From positions 22,323 through 86,322 of the forward strand of contig DWVR01000068.1 in NCBI GenBank assembly GCA_019120125.1: a DNA stretch of 64,000 nt, read 5' to 3'. This DNA comes from Candidatus Phocaeicola excrementigallinarum (lineage in GTDB: Bacteria; Bacteroidota; Bacteroidia; Bacteroidales; Bacteroidaceae). A program made the position numbers and the translations under genes. Below, one piece after another: positions 1 to 8,480 of the stretch; the first letter of the stretch is position 1; each line of letters opens with the position of its first letter. Under the pieces are notes generated by a model, which worked only from the letters and a program-made list of their open reading frames with translations, made no database searches and had not been told where the DNA came from.

Positions 1-549
1 CAGCTTGTCCGGTCCCAGGTTATGGTATTCTCCATTATAGAACCATGCCGTATAATCGCCGGCAAAGCTGTATTGAGTGCATTCGCTTTCGGTCTCCTCG
101 CTCTGTCCGGCCTCTTGCGGAACAACATACCGGAAGGCGACCCCATCCTTGTATGCCCGGAACACTGCCTGAATCCGGCTGATTCCCTGATGTCCTTCCG
201 GCGCCTTGAATGACAGGGTCAGTTCATTATACTGGTCCTTCACCTCCTGCCGTTTCCCCCATACCGGTTTCCATACGCCGTCGTGGCTGGATGCGGATGC
301 CGAGACAGTCCAGTCCTTGCCGGGAATCATTCCCTGATGTTTCCCCTTGAATCCGATATGGGAGGAGGTGATGAGTTCCTCTCCCTGATCCGAGAAAGAG
401 TAGACATAAAGTCCGGAAGAGTCTTTCTCAATGGACACTTCCAGTGCCTCGTCTGGAGAAACGACCCGGAAGCTATCGGCGGATGGCTGGCACGAACAAG
501 ACACGATGGCAAGACAAGCCATCGCCGGCAGGCATAAGGTTTGTTTCAT
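1..549 (-). CDS. GH97-family glycoside hydrolase lipoprotein, 5' part only
   Basis: This is the first 183 codons of a gene that runs off the left edge of the window. The product starts with a lipoprotein signal (hydrophobic residues 5-17, lipobox AIVSC, Cys18). The following beta-rich sequence, including the stretch HDGVWKPVWGKRQEV and YNELTLSF, is the N-terminal domain typical of GH97 alpha-glucosidase/alpha-galactosidase enzymes such as SusB. The catalytic barrel lies outside the window, so the specificity cannot be told. Family members hydrolyse alpha-glycosides in the periplasm or at the outer membrane. The start at 549 is preferred because it puts the signal peptide at the N-terminus; an in-frame ATG at 573 would add eight residues. 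Family call is from sequence memory, not a search. Confidence 0.82.
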   Translation of the reverse strand, partial: MKQTLCLPAMACLAIVSCSCQPSADSFRVVSPDEALEVSIEKDSSGLYVYSFSDQGEELITSSHIGFKGKHQGMIPGKDWTVSASASSHDGVWKPVWGKRQEVKDQYNELTLSFKAPEGHQGISRIQAVFRAYKDGVAFRYVVPQEAGQSEETESECTQYSFAGDYTAWFYNGEYHNLGPDKL

Positions 550-632
550 ATCAAGGATGTTTTTAAGAATCATAATCGTTTTTTACAGATGGAATCGTAT
601 CATGAAGTGATCCCGTTTATGGTCAGATGTTA

Positions 633-640
633 CAAAAATA
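633..640 (-). promoter_or_regulatory. candidate -7 element for the GH97 gene
   Basis: On the minus strand this reads TATTTTTG, an exact match to the Bacteroidota -7 consensus TAnnTTTG, about 85 bases upstream of the GH97 start. No good TTTG element sits at the expected distance upstream, so this is a weak assignment. Confidence 0.3.
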
Positions 641-680
641 ATCAAACTCGCCCACATACAGATAGATTTTGGAGAAATAA

Positions 681-880
681 TGCAAGCTGTTGGAAGTGAA
701 AGTCCCGGAAAAACTTTTCCAAGGACTTCCGTCATTTTTGGCAGATTCATTGCCGGACAGGTGGGGCAATTTGGTTTTTGAGCGTTGGGCGTCCGAAAAT
801 CACATACCAAAACGGAAACTTACTTCCGTGGACAAGCTTTCTTTTATCGGAAGAAGGGGGATCACGTTTTTCGTCCACAA
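681..880 (+). pseudogene. HipA-like kinase fragment (both ends missing)
   Basis: An open frame after the stop at 678-680 encodes GLPSFLADSLPDRWGN followed by a stretch ending KLSFIGRRGI. The signature [LF]xDSLPDxWGN and the GRRG motif are hallmarks of the N-terminal half of HipA-type serine/threonine kinases (type II toxin-antitoxin toxins). There is no ATG, no N-terminal domain, and no kinase catalytic core; the frame runs into the palindromic repeat array at 881 and ends at a stop at 921-923. It is therefore a remnant, not a working toxin. No HipB-like partner is visible next to it. The 550-680 stretch upstream holds only the GH97 promoter region. Confidence 0.6.
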
Positions 881-967
881 AAAAAACGCCGAGGCGTTTT
901 TTAAAAACGCTTCGACGTTTTGACTGAAACGCCCTGACGTTTTACCCAAAATGTCTAGACGTTTTTT
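881..967 (+). repeat. palindromic repeat array A, four units of about 22 bp
   Basis: Four imperfect palindromes of the form (A/G)AAACG(C/T)CnnG(A/G)CGTTTT start at 883, 904, 926 and 948, i.e. spaced 21, 22 and 22 bases. The first unit is a near-perfect inverted repeat. The same four-unit design with the same spacing recurs at 19838-19920 and 41999-42082. Here the array separates the HipA fragment from the 3' end of the OmpA-like gene. It could act as a convergent terminator or a protein-binding array, or be a small mobile repeat; the sequence does not decide. Confidence 0.85.
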
Positions 968-979
968 CCTTGCCTCGGA

Positions 980-1702
980 TCACTGCAGCGTGCCTGCTTC
1001 GGCCTGCTGGATCATCTCCTGGCTGGCGTACATGTACACTTCCACACGGCGGTTCTCCTGCCGTCCGGCCTCGGTCGAGTTGTCGGCCACCGGATTGGCC
1101 TCGCCCATTCCTTCTACCGACTTGATCTGGTTGGGCGACACGCCGCATCCCAGCAGGTAGCTCGACACGCTCTGCGCACGTTCCTGCGACAGGTCGAGGT
1201 TCTTCTGCACACTCTGCTCGGCGGTGGAGTTCTTCCAGCCGGTGTTGTCGGTATATCCGTACACGTTCACGTCCATGTCGCGGTTCTGGTTGAGCACGTT
1301 GTTGGCGAACTTGCTTAGTGACGCCTTTGCCGATGAGCTCAGCGTGGAACTGCTGGTGGAGAAGAGGATTCCCGAGTCGAAAGTCACTTTCACGGCCTGC
1401 AGTCCGTTGCTATCGGTCACTTTCTCCACTTCGGCACCCTGGATCTGCTCGGCCTGTTCGGCAGCCTTGTCCATCTTCCGTCCGATCAGCACTCCGGCTC
1501 CGGCACCTACCGCGCCGCCTACAGCCGCACCGATGGCCGCGCCCTTGCCGTGGCCGAAGATGCCGCCCAGAGCGGCTCCGAGTGCGGCGCCGCCTCCTCC
1601 GCCGATCAGTCCGCCTTTGGCGGTGTTCGTCATTCCACATCCGCTGAATGCCAGGCACGCGCTCAGCAATACAGCCATTGAAGTCGTTTTGTTCATTTTC
1701 AT
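980..1702 (-). CDS. OmpA-family lipoprotein with glycine-zipper segment
   Basis: A 240-residue outer-membrane lipoprotein. The signal ends at the lipobox FSGC (Cys22, or Cys20 if the second ATG at 1696 is used). Residues about 30-75 are a glycine-rich zipper (GGGGGAALGAALGG, GAAVGGAVGAGAG) expected to pack in or against the membrane. Residues about 105-232 form an OmpA-like peptidoglycan-binding domain with the typical late motif NRRVEVYM and the YGYTDN box. The protein probably tethers the outer membrane to the wall. It is the last gene of a minus-strand run that begins with pyrB; it lies 33 bases after glyA and may also be expressed on its own. Its transcription would run into repeat array A. 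Confidence 0.88.
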   Translation of the reverse strand: MKMNKTTSMAVLLSACLAFSGCGMTNTAKGGLIGGGGGAALGAALGGIFGHGKGAAIGAAVGGAVGAGAGVLIGRKMDKAAEQAEQIQGAEVEKVTDSNGLQAVKVTFDSGILFSTSSSTLSSSAKASLSKFANNVLNQNRDMDVNVYGYTDNTGWKNSTAEQSVQKNLDLSQERAQSVSSYLLGCGVSPNQIKSVEGMGEANPVADNSTEAGRQENRRVEVYMYASQEMIQQAEAGTLQ

Positions 1703-1735
1703 GTCTTGATTGTTTTAGTTAAGCGGTTTGTTTTG

Positions 1736-3016
1736 TCAATATGCGAAAAGAGGGTAGTTCTTCATCGTTTCGTTCACACGGTGGCGTACGGACGCGATCA
1801 CTTCCTCGTTGTCCACGTTCGAGAGGACCGTTTCGATCATTTCCGCGATTTCATACATCAGGTCCTCCTTGGCGCCGCGGGTCGTGATGGCCGGTGTGCC
1901 CAGACGGATTCCTGAGGTCTGGAACGCGGAGCGGGTGTCGAACGGCACCATGTTCTTGTTGACCGTGATGTCGGCGCTCACCAGTGCCTTCTCTGCCACC
2001 TTGCCGGTGAGGTCGGGGTATTTGGTGCGCAGGTCCACCAGCATCGAGTGGTTGTCCGTACCGCCGGACACGATGGTGAACCCTCTGTCCATGAGTGCCT
2101 GTGCCAGCACACGCGCGTTCTTCTGCACCTGCTTCTGGTATTCCTTGTATTCCGGCTGCAGGCATTCGTGGAAGGCTACGGCCTTGGCCGCGATGACATG
2201 TTCCAGCGGACCGCCCTGGATGCCGGGGAATACGGCGGAGTCGAGCAGCTGCGACATCATCTTGATCTCGCCTTTCGGGGTTTTCTTGCCCCAGGGGTTG
2301 GGGAAGTCCTTGCCCATCATGATGACGCCTCCGCGCGGGCCGCGCAGTGTCTTGTGGGTGGTGGAGGTGACGATGTGCGCGTATTTCACCGGATTGTCGA
2401 GCAGTCCCGCCGCGATGAGTCCGGCAGGGTGTGCCATGTCGATCATCAGCAGTGCGCCCACTTTGTCGGCGATGTCGCGCATGCGCTTGTAGTCCCATTC
2501 GCGGGAGTAGGCCGAGCCGCCGCCCACAATCAGCTTCGGACGCTCGCGCAGGGCGATCTCTTCCATCTGGTCATAGTCCACGCGTCCGGTTTCCTTGTTC
2601 AGGTTGTATTCGCAGGGCGTGTAGAGGATTCCCGATGTGTTGACTGCCGAGCCGTGTGACAGGTGTCCGCCGTGGGCCAGATTCAGTCCCATGAACTTGT
2701 CGCCCGGGTTCAGCACGGCCAGGAATACGGCGGCGTTCGCCTGTGCTCCCGAGTGAGGCTGCACGTTGGCCCATTCCGCGCCGAAAATCTGTTTCAGGCG
2801 GTCGATGGCCAGCTGCTCGCTCTGGTCCACCACCTCGCAGCCTCCGTAGTAACGTTTGCCGGGATAGCCTTCCGCGTATTTGTTGGTCAGGCACGACCCC
2901 ATGGCCTGCATGACTTGGTCGCTCACGAAGTTTTCCGAAGCGATCAGCTCGATGCCTTTCAGCTGGCGCTGATGCTCCTTCTCAATGATGTCAAAAATCA
3001 AATCGTCTCTTTTCAT
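1736..3016 (-). CDS. glyA: serine hydroxymethyltransferase
   Basis: Full-length 426-residue PLP enzyme interconverting serine plus tetrahydrofolate and glycine plus methylene-tetrahydrofolate, the main source of one-carbon units. The PLP-lysine motif [13 protein letters not shown] lies near residue 230, and the N-terminal signature [11 protein letters not shown] and the [13 protein letters not shown] box are intact. The start is the only good ATG near the family N-terminus. The gene is in a minus-strand series after pyrB, pyrI, a flavin reductase and a barrel protein; one-carbon units link it functionally to nucleotide synthesis, and to fhs 5.5 kb away on the other strand. Confidence 0.98.
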   Translation of the reverse strand: MKRDDLIFDIIEKEHQRQLKGIELIASENFVSDQVMQAMGSCLTNKYAEGYPGKRYYGGCEVVDQSEQLAIDRLKQIFGAEWANVQPHSGAQANAAVFLAVLNPGDKFMGLNLAHGGHLSHGSAVNTSGILYTPCEYNLNKETGRVDYDQMEEIALRERPKLIVGGGSAYSREWDYKRMRDIADKVGALLMIDMAHPAGLIAAGLLDNPVKYAHIVTSTTHKTLRGPRGGVIMMGKDFPNPWGKKTPKGEIKMMSQLLDSAVFPGIQGGPLEHVIAAKAVAFHECLQPEYKEYQKQVQKNARVLAQALMDRGFTIVSGGTDNHSMLVDLRTKYPDLTGKVAEKALVSADITVNKNMVPFDTRSAFQTSGIRLGTPAITTRGAKEDLMYEIAEMIETVLSNVDNEEVIASVRHRVNETMKNYPLFAY

Positions 3017-3051
3017 GTTGTTGTCTCAATTATGTTTTTTATTCATACATT

Positions 3052-3789
3052 TCAGAATATCACTCCCACGGAGAAGCTCAGCACATTGAGGCGGCGCTTG
3101 ATGGCCATCTCTCCCTCGTTGTAGGGCGGCTCGGTGGCGGCCTTGTCGTAGATGATGGATTCGGTGAAGTTGTGCAGTCCCACCTCGTACCGGAAGTCGA
3201 TGAATATGTTCGAGAGGTTCACCGCCAGTCCCACCACGGCACTGTATCTGAAGGATTCCATCTCCTCCGTGATGCCTTCCTGAAGGAATCCGCTGTATTC
3301 GTTCCTGCTGTGCGCCTTCCATATCCAGCTCACTTTCGGCCCGGCCATGAAGGCCATTCCGTAGGGGTGCACGTCGATGAACTTGTAGCCGTAGAGCAGG
3401 GGGATGTCGAATGTCGTGATGCGGCTCTTGATCAGTCCGCTTTCTTTCAGCAGTTCGGAGTTGGCCAGCGTGTAGGGGATGGAGACACTTCCCTGCAGCA
3501 CGTTGTAGGACAGCTCGGGCTGGATGAAATGGTGCTTCTTCATGTTGAAGCGGCAGAATACGGAGGCGAAGTATCCCACCTTATAATTGTTCTGCATGTC
3601 CTCCAGCTCTTTCCCGCTGATGGAGAACCGGTCGGTGAAGAACATGGATGAGTTGAATCCCGCCCGTACGCCTATGTTCGCTACCGGTTGCCGCAGAGTG
3701 ACCATTGGCGCGCTGGTGTTCTGTGCCGGCAGCGTCCCCGCCGCCAGCAGCCAGATACCTGTAAGGACGATAGCGATTCTCCTGCGCAT
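3052..3789 (-). CDS. PorT-like outer-membrane beta-barrel protein
   Basis: A 245-residue exported protein: signal peptide at residues 1-22 (cleavage near LPAQ), then alternating beta strands ending in an aromatic/hydrophobic C-terminal strand (SFSVGVIF), as expected for a small outer-membrane barrel of the PorT/OMP_b-brl_2 type. Such proteins occur throughout Bacteroidota; some act in type IX secretion, but nothing here shows that role. Its start codon lies one base past the end of the flavin reductase gene, so the two are almost certainly co-transcribed and perhaps translationally coupled. The exact ligand or partner is unknown. Confidence 0.75.
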   Translation of the reverse strand: MRRRIAIVLTGIWLLAAGTLPAQNTSAPMVTLRQPVANIGVRAGFNSSMFFTDRFSISGKELEDMQNNYKVGYFASVFCRFNMKKHHFIQPELSYNVLQGSVSIPYTLANSELLKESGLIKSRITTFDIPLLYGYKFIDVHPYGMAFMAGPKVSWIWKAHSRNEYSGFLQEGITEEMESFRYSAVVGLAVNLSNIFIDFRYEVGLHNFTESIIYDKAATEPPYNEGEMAIKRRLNVLSFSVGVIF

Positions 3790-3790
3790 C

Positions 3791-4357
3791 TCATTTCTTC
3801 TTTTCCACCGACCAGCCGAACTTTCCTATCTTTTCGCCCAGGCCGTAATATCCGCCGTGCACGTAGACCAGCAGTCCCGACTGTGCCAGCTCGAACTTGC
3901 CCGTCTCGCTGTTCAGGTATTTGTCGTCGGCCTGCACGTTCACCACGTCGGCGATGAACATGTCGTGCGAGCCCAGAGACACGATCTCCTTCACCCGGCA
4001 TTCGATGCATAGGGGGGACTCCTCGATGATGGGAGCCTTCACCGTCTTGGCCTTTCCGGGGGTGAGTCCCATTTCCTGGAACTTGTTGTGGTCTTTGCCC
4101 GACCGCACTCCGCACCAGTCGGTGGCATACGCCATGTCCTGTGTGGTGAGGTTGATGACGAACTCCATGTTCTTCTTCAGGATCGGGTAGGAGTGGCGTT
4201 CCGGCCTCACGGAGATGTAGCACATGGGCGGATTGGTGCACAGCGTGCCCGTCCATGCCACCGTGATGATGTTGTATTCTTCCTCGCAGCTTCCGCAGCT
4301 TACCATTACCGCCGGGAGCGGATAGATCATGGTGCCCGGTTTCCAGTCCTGTTTCAT
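3791..4357 (-). CDS. flavin reductase-like FMN-binding protein
   Basis: A 188-residue protein of the flavin-reductase split-barrel family (flavodoxin-oxidoreductase type). The N-terminal PLPAVMVSCG and the strand ITVAWTGTLCTNPPMCYISVRP are characteristic of the FMN-binding fold. Family members reduce free flavins or act as FMN-dependent oxidoreductases; substrate unknown. It starts three bases after the pyrI stop and ends one base before the barrel gene, so it is an internal cistron of the pyr-glyA operon. The same arrangement after pyrI is one I recall from other Bacteroidales, but this was not checked. Confidence 0.85.
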   Translation of the reverse strand: MKQDWKPGTMIYPLPAVMVSCGSCEEEYNIITVAWTGTLCTNPPMCYISVRPERHSYPILKKNMEFVINLTTQDMAYATDWCGVRSGKDHNKFQEMGLTPGKAKTVKAPIIEESPLCIECRVKEIVSLGSHDMFIADVVNVQADDKYLNSETGKFELAQSGLLVYVHGGYYGLGEKIGKFGWSVEKKK

Positions 4358-4360
4358 GGC

Positions 4361-4825
4361 TTACAGCAGTTTGATTTTGTCCTTCGACTGTTCTCTTTCG
4401 CAATAGTGGCATTTCAGCAGTCCCTTTTCCTTGTCCACCACGTGGAACCAGGTCTGCATCGGCTCGTTGTTGGTGATGCACTTCGGGTTGTTGCATTTCA
4501 CGATGCCTTTCAGCTCGTCCGGCATGATGACGGGTTTCTTCTCCACAACCTCATAGTCCTTGATGATGTTCAGCACGATGTTCGGCGCCACCACTGACAG
4601 GCGGTTGATCTCTTCGGAGCTGAAGAAGCGGTCGGCGATCTTGATGATGCCCTTCTTGCCCAGCTTCTTGCTCTCGAGGTTGTTGCCGATGGTGATGTTC
4701 GCCGTCACCTCGTCGAGATGGAGCATCGCCACCACGGTGAACAGCTTGTCGGACGGTATATGGTCGATTACGGTGCCGTTTCTCAGCGCGGCCACCTGCA
4801 ATTCTTTCTTTTCGTTCATGTTCAT
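4361..4825 (-). CDS. pyrI: aspartate carbamoyltransferase regulatory chain
   Basis: A 154-residue regulatory subunit of aspartate transcarbamoylase, which binds ATP/CTP/UTP and tunes the first committed step of pyrimidine synthesis. The N-terminal allosteric domain ([10 protein letters not shown]) and the C-terminal zinc domain with four cysteines (CNNPKC and CHYC) are both complete. I chose the ATG at 4825 (MNMNEKKE); another ATG sits at 4819, and the frame is open up to 4912 inside pyrB, which is not expected to be used. It follows pyrB by 32 bases. Confidence 0.96.
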   Translation of the reverse strand: MNMNEKKELQVAALRNGTVIDHIPSDKLFTVVAMLHLDEVTANITIGNNLESKKLGKKGIIKIADRFFSSEEINRLSVVAPNIVLNIIKDYEVVEKKPVIMPDELKGIVKCNNPKCITNNEPMQTWFHVVDKEKGLLKCHYCEREQSKDKIKLL

Positions 4826-4857
4826 ATCGTTTGGTTGATGAAAAATTCCGGGTCTTG

Positions 4858-5799
4858 TCATTTCAGCGTGTCGGCCTTCACGTCGTCGAGCGTGATGCCC
4901 AGCACATCGCACAGGATAGCCTCGCGGGCATACAGGCCGTTCTTGGCTTGCTGGAAATAGTATGCTTTCGGATTGTCGTCCACATCGTAGGCGATCTCGT
5001 TTACGCGGGGCAGGGGGTGGAGAATGCGGAGGTTGGGCCGCGTGTACTCCAGCATCCTGTTGTGCAGGATGTACACGTCCTTCACTTTCTCGTATTCCAT
5101 CAGGTCGGTGAAGCGTTCGCGCTGCACGCGGGTCATGTAAAGGATGTCCGCGTCGGCGATGGTCTCTTCCGTGAAGTCCGTATGCTCGAAATAGCGGATG
5201 TGGTTCTCCTCGCAGTAGAGCTTGTATTCTTCGGGCATTCGCAGCTCGTCGGGCGCGATGAAATGGAAGGTGGGGTTGAAGTGTCTCATGGCCATCAGCA
5301 GGGAGTGTACGGTACGTCCGTATTTCAGGTCGCCCACCAGATAGATGTTCAGGTTCTCAAGTGTCCCTTGTGTCTTATATATGGAATACAGGTCGAGCAT
5401 GGTCTGCGAGGGATGCTGGTTCGCTCCGTCTCCCGCGTTTACGATGGGCACCGGCGCGGTCTCGCTGGCGTAGCGGGCCGCCCCTTCCAGATAGTGGCGC
5501 ATCACGATGATGTCTGCGTAGTTGCTTACCATCATGATGGTGTCCTTGAGGGTCTCGCCCTTCGACGAGCTGGTCACTTTCGGGTCGGTGAATCCGATCA
5601 CTTTCGCGCCCAGACGGTTTGCGGCGGTCTCGAAGCTCAGTCGGGTGCGGGTGGAGGGTTCAAAGAAAAGGGTCGCTACTATCTTGCCGTCCAGCAGGCG
5701 CCGGTTCGGTTTCTTCTCGAATTCTTTTGCCATTTCCAGCAGGTAAAGGATCTTGTCTTTCGAGTGCTTGGCAATGGTGACAAAACTTTTATTTTCCAT
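4858..5799 (-). CDS. pyrB: aspartate carbamoyltransferase catalytic chain
   Basis: A 313-residue catalytic subunit condensing carbamoyl phosphate with aspartate. The carbamoyl-phosphate loop [14 protein letters not shown] (near residue 50), the HPSQTMLDL box and the HPLPRVNEI motif near the C-terminus are intact. It is the first gene of a six-gene minus-strand run (pyrB, pyrI, flavin reductase, barrel protein, glyA, OmpA lipoprotein) and has a strong Bacteroides-type promoter just upstream. With pyrI it should form the regulated holoenzyme. Confidence 0.98.
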   Translation of the reverse strand: MENKSFVTIAKHSKDKILYLLEMAKEFEKKPNRRLLDGKIVATLFFEPSTRTRLSFETAANRLGAKVIGFTDPKVTSSSKGETLKDTIMMVSNYADIIVMRHYLEGAARYASETAPVPIVNAGDGANQHPSQTMLDLYSIYKTQGTLENLNIYLVGDLKYGRTVHSLLMAMRHFNPTFHFIAPDELRMPEEYKLYCEENHIRYFEHTDFTEETIADADILYMTRVQRERFTDLMEYEKVKDVYILHNRMLEYTRPNLRILHPLPRVNEIAYDVDDNPKAYYFQQAKNGLYAREAILCDVLGITLDDVKADTLK

Positions 5800-5836
5800 A
5801 TTAAACGTTTTTGATGGCTGTTATAATATCGGAGTC

Positions 5837-5867
5837 CAAAGGTAGACAAAAAAAATAAATATTCAAA
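5837..5867 (-). promoter_or_regulatory. promoter of the pyrB operon
   Basis: On the minus strand TTTG (5864-5867) is followed after exactly 19 bases by TACCTTTG (5837-5844), an exact match to the Bacteroidota housekeeping promoter (TTTG-N19-TAnnTTTG). Transcription would start near 5830, about 30 bases before the pyrB ATG. Confidence 0.75.
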
Positions 5868-5892
5868 TAAATGTTTCATTCTTTCGGTTTTG

Positions 5893-5924
5893 TTGGAATA
5901 TTCCACTGAATTTCTCTAAATTTG
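5893..5924 (+). promoter_or_regulatory. promoter of the PBP1A gene
   Basis: TTG (5893-5895) and TAAATTTG (5917-5924) form a Bacteroidota-type promoter with a 21-base spacer, 38 bases before the ATG at 5963. It is divergent from the pyrB promoter. Confidence 0.6.
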
Positions 5925-5962
5925 CGGTTCAAAATAAAACTGGAAAATAGCATTCTATCAGT

Positions 5963-8290
5963 ATGAGAAAGACGTTTATCATCGTTTTGTGGGCGGCGTT
6001 CGTGGTGGCTGTCGCGACGGTAGCCATTGTGTTCACGGCCATATCAAAAGGAAAGATCGGATATGTGCCTCCTGTAGAGGAGCTTGAAAACCCTAACCTG
6101 AAATTCGCCACCCAGGTCCTTTCGGAGGACGGACAGCTGCTCGGCACCTGGTCGCTCAGTAAGGAGAACCGCGTGTACGTGGGATATGATGATCTGTCGC
6201 CCCATCTGGTGCATGCTTTGATCGCCACCGAGGACGTGCGTTTCGACCGGCATTCGGGCATCGACGCACGCGCGTTTCTGCGTGCCGTCGTCAAGCGCGG
6301 CATACTTATGCAGAAGCATGCCGGCGGCGGAAGTACCATCACCCAGCAGCTTGCCAAGCAGTTCTATTCGCCCACGGCGGACAATGTGATGGAGCGTCTG
6401 CTGCAGAAGCCCATCGAGTGGGTGATCGCCGTGAAGCTGGAGCGGTATTACACGAAGGAGGAGATCCTTACGATGTATCTCAACAAGTTTGACTTTCTGA
6501 ACAACGCGGTCGGTATCAAGACGGCGGCCAAGACATATTTCGCCAAGGACCCGAAGAACCTGAAGATCGAGGAGGCGGCCACGCTGATCGGCATGTGCAA
6601 GAACCCTTCGCTCTATAATCCGCGCCGCTTCAACGAGCGCTCGCGCGGACGCCGCAACGTGGTGCTCGACCAGATGCGCAAGGCCGGGTACATCTCCGGG
6701 GCGGAGTGTGACTCGCTGAAGGCGCTTCCGCTGACGCTCAAGTTCCAGCCGGTGGACCATAAGGACGGGCTCGCCACTTATTTCCGTGAGTACCTGCGCG
6801 GAATGATGACGGCCAAGAAGCCCGAGAGGAGCAAGTACCGCGGATGGCAGATGCAGACCTATTATGAGGATTCGCTGGCATGGGAGACCAATCCGCTGTA
6901 CGGGTGGTGCGCCAAGAACAAGAAGAAGGACGGCACCAACTATAATATCTATGTCGACGGACTGAAGATCCATACCACCATCAACTCGCGCATGCAGCGT
7001 TATGCCGAGGAGGCGGTCTACGAACATGTGGCCCAGTATCTGCAGCCCCGTTTCTTCAAGGAGAAGCGCGGACGCAAGACGGCTCCGTTCACCAACGAGC
7101 TTACTCCGGAAGAGGTGGACCATATCCTGATGCGCTCCGTGCGCCAGTCGGACCGTTATCGCCTGATGAAGGCGTCCGGATGCTCGGAGGCGGAGATCAT
7201 GAAGTCGTTCAACACGCCGCACGAGATGAGCGTGTTCTCTTACGACGGTGACAAGGATACCATCATGAGTCCCTTGGACTCCATCCGTTACTACAAGCAT
7301 TTCCTGCGCGCGGGATTCATGTCGATGGACCCCCTCAACGGTCATGTGAAGGCATACGTGGGCGGGCCCAACTACAACTATTTCCAGTATGACATGGCGA
7401 TGGTGGGACGGCGGCAGATCGGCTCTACCGTGAAGCCGTTTGTCTATTCGCTGGCCATGGAGAACGGATTCTCGCCTTGCGACGAGGTGCGCAACGTGGA
7501 GATCACCCTTTTCGACGAGAACGGCATCCCATGGTCGCCGCGCAACAGTTCGCGCCGCCATTACGGGGAGATCGTGACACTGAAGTGGGGACTGGCCAAC
7601 TCGAACAACTGGATATCCGCTTATCTGATGAGCAAGCTCAGTCCCTACGACCTTGCCCGCCTGATCCATTCGTTCGGAGTGCTCAACAAGGATGTGCAGC
7701 CCACGGTCTCCCTCTGTCTGGGACCGTGCGAGATCTCGGTGGGCGAGATGGTGAGCGCATATACGGCATTCGTCAACAAGGGAATCCGTACGGCCCCGCT
7801 GTTCGTGACCCGGATAGAGGATAACGACGGCAATGTGATCGCCACGTTCACTCCCCAGATCAATGAGGTGATCAGCGAGTCCACTTCCTACAAGATGCTG
7901 GTCATGCTGCGTGCCGTCATCAACGAGGGTACAGGCAACCGTGTGCGCCGTCTCTACGGCATCAAGGTGGATATGGGCGGAAAGACCGGAACCACCAACA
8001 ACAACTCCGACGGCTGGTTCATGGGATTCACCCCGTCGCTCGTGTCGGGCTGCTGGGTCGGCGGCGAGGAGCGTGACATCCACTTCGACTATATGCGCGA
8101 CGGACAGGGCGCCTCTATGGCCTTGCCCGTGTGGGGACTCTATATGCAGAAGGTGTTTGCCGACAAGACTCTAGGCTACTCGGAAGACGAGACATTCGGC
8201 ATCCCGGACGATTTTGACCCTTGCAAGGACCGGCTCACGGAGATCGAGGAGGAAAATTCCAGCCGTCTGGATGACATTTTCTTCCAGTAA
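5963..8290 (+). CDS. bifunctional penicillin-binding protein 1A
   Basis: A 775-residue class A PBP that polymerises and cross-links peptidoglycan on the outer face of the inner membrane. A single signal-anchor helix spans about residues 5-27. The GT51 transglycosylase domain (about 55-260) carries EDVRFDRHSGID with its catalytic Glu, the GGSTITQQLAKQ motif and the RYYTKEEILTMYLN motif. The transpeptidase domain has the three penicillin-binding motifs: SxxK in GSTVKPFVYS, SxN in ANSNNW, and KTG in GKTGTTNNNSDGW. Length and order fit the family (mrcA/ponA type). Monocistronic, with its own promoter and a strong hairpin terminator behind it. Confidence 0.96.
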   Translation: MRKTFIIVLWAAFVVAVATVAIVFTAISKGKIGYVPPVEELENPNLKFATQVLSEDGQLLGTWSLSKENRVYVGYDDLSPHLVHALIATEDVRFDRHSGIDARAFLRAVVKRGILMQKHAGGGSTITQQLAKQFYSPTADNVMERLLQKPIEWVIAVKLERYYTKEEILTMYLNKFDFLNNAVGIKTAAKTYFAKDPKNLKIEEAATLIGMCKNPSLYNPRRFNERSRGRRNVVLDQMRKAGYISGAECDSLKALPLTLKFQPVDHKDGLATYFREYLRGMMTAKKPERSKYRGWQMQTYYEDSLAWETNPLYGWCAKNKKKDGTNYNIYVDGLKIHTTINSRMQRYAEEAVYEHVAQYLQPRFFKEKRGRKTAPFTNELTPEEVDHILMRSVRQSDRYRLMKASGCSEAEIMKSFNTPHEMSVFSYDGDKDTIMSPLDSIRYYKHFLRAGFMSMDPLNGHVKAYVGGPNYNYFQYDMAMVGRRQIGSTVKPFVYSLAMENGFSPCDEVRNVEITLFDENGIPWSPRNSSRRHYGEIVTLKWGLANSNNWISAYLMSKLSPYDLARLIHSFGVLNKDVQPTVSLCLGPCEISVGEMVSAYTAFVNKGIRTAPLFVTRIEDNDGNVIATFTPQINEVISESTSYKMLVMLRAVINEGTGNRVRRLYGIKVDMGGKTGTTNNNSDGWFMGFTPSLVSGCWVGGEERDIHFDYMRDGQGASMALPVWGLYMQKVFADKTLGYSEDETFGIPDDFDPCKDRLTEIEEENSSRLDDIFFQ

Positions 8291-8321
8291 GCTGGTTCTG
8301 GAACTGGCACCGGATAATTGC

Positions 8322-8371
8322 AGGACAGTGGAACTCGCGGCCGTCGGGTTGGGGTTCCACTGTCCTTTTTT
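8322..8371 (+). terminator. rho-independent terminator after PBP1A
   Basis: A 13-bp stem, AGGACAGTGGAAC pairing with GTTCCACTGTCCT, with a roughly 19-base loop, followed by a run of T. It sits 32 bases after the PBP1A stop and before the fhs promoter. Confidence 0.85.
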
Positions 8372-8447
8372 CGTATGGCGGAGCTTTTCCGCAGGCAAGA
8401 TCTGATCAATCTCCTGAAAGGGAGCTCGCCATATCGATTTTTTGTAT

Positions 8448-8455
8448 TAACTTTG
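8448..8455 (+). promoter_or_regulatory. -7 element of the fhs promoter
   Basis: TAACTTTG matches TAnnTTTG exactly and lies 26 bases before the fhs ATG. No clear -33 element is visible. Confidence 0.5.
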
Positions 8456-8480
8456 CGTCCAAAAATTAAAAACGTTATAA

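Noticed and set aside
881..967. CRISPR array
   Set aside because: Units are contiguous palindromes with only 3-5 variable bases between them, no spacers of 30 bp and no cas genes.
6044..8083. 679-codon minus-strand open frame
   Set aside because: It is the shadow of the PBP1A gene in a GC-rich region; the peptide is His/Arg/Leu-rich with no recognisable motif, while the plus strand has full catalytic motifs.
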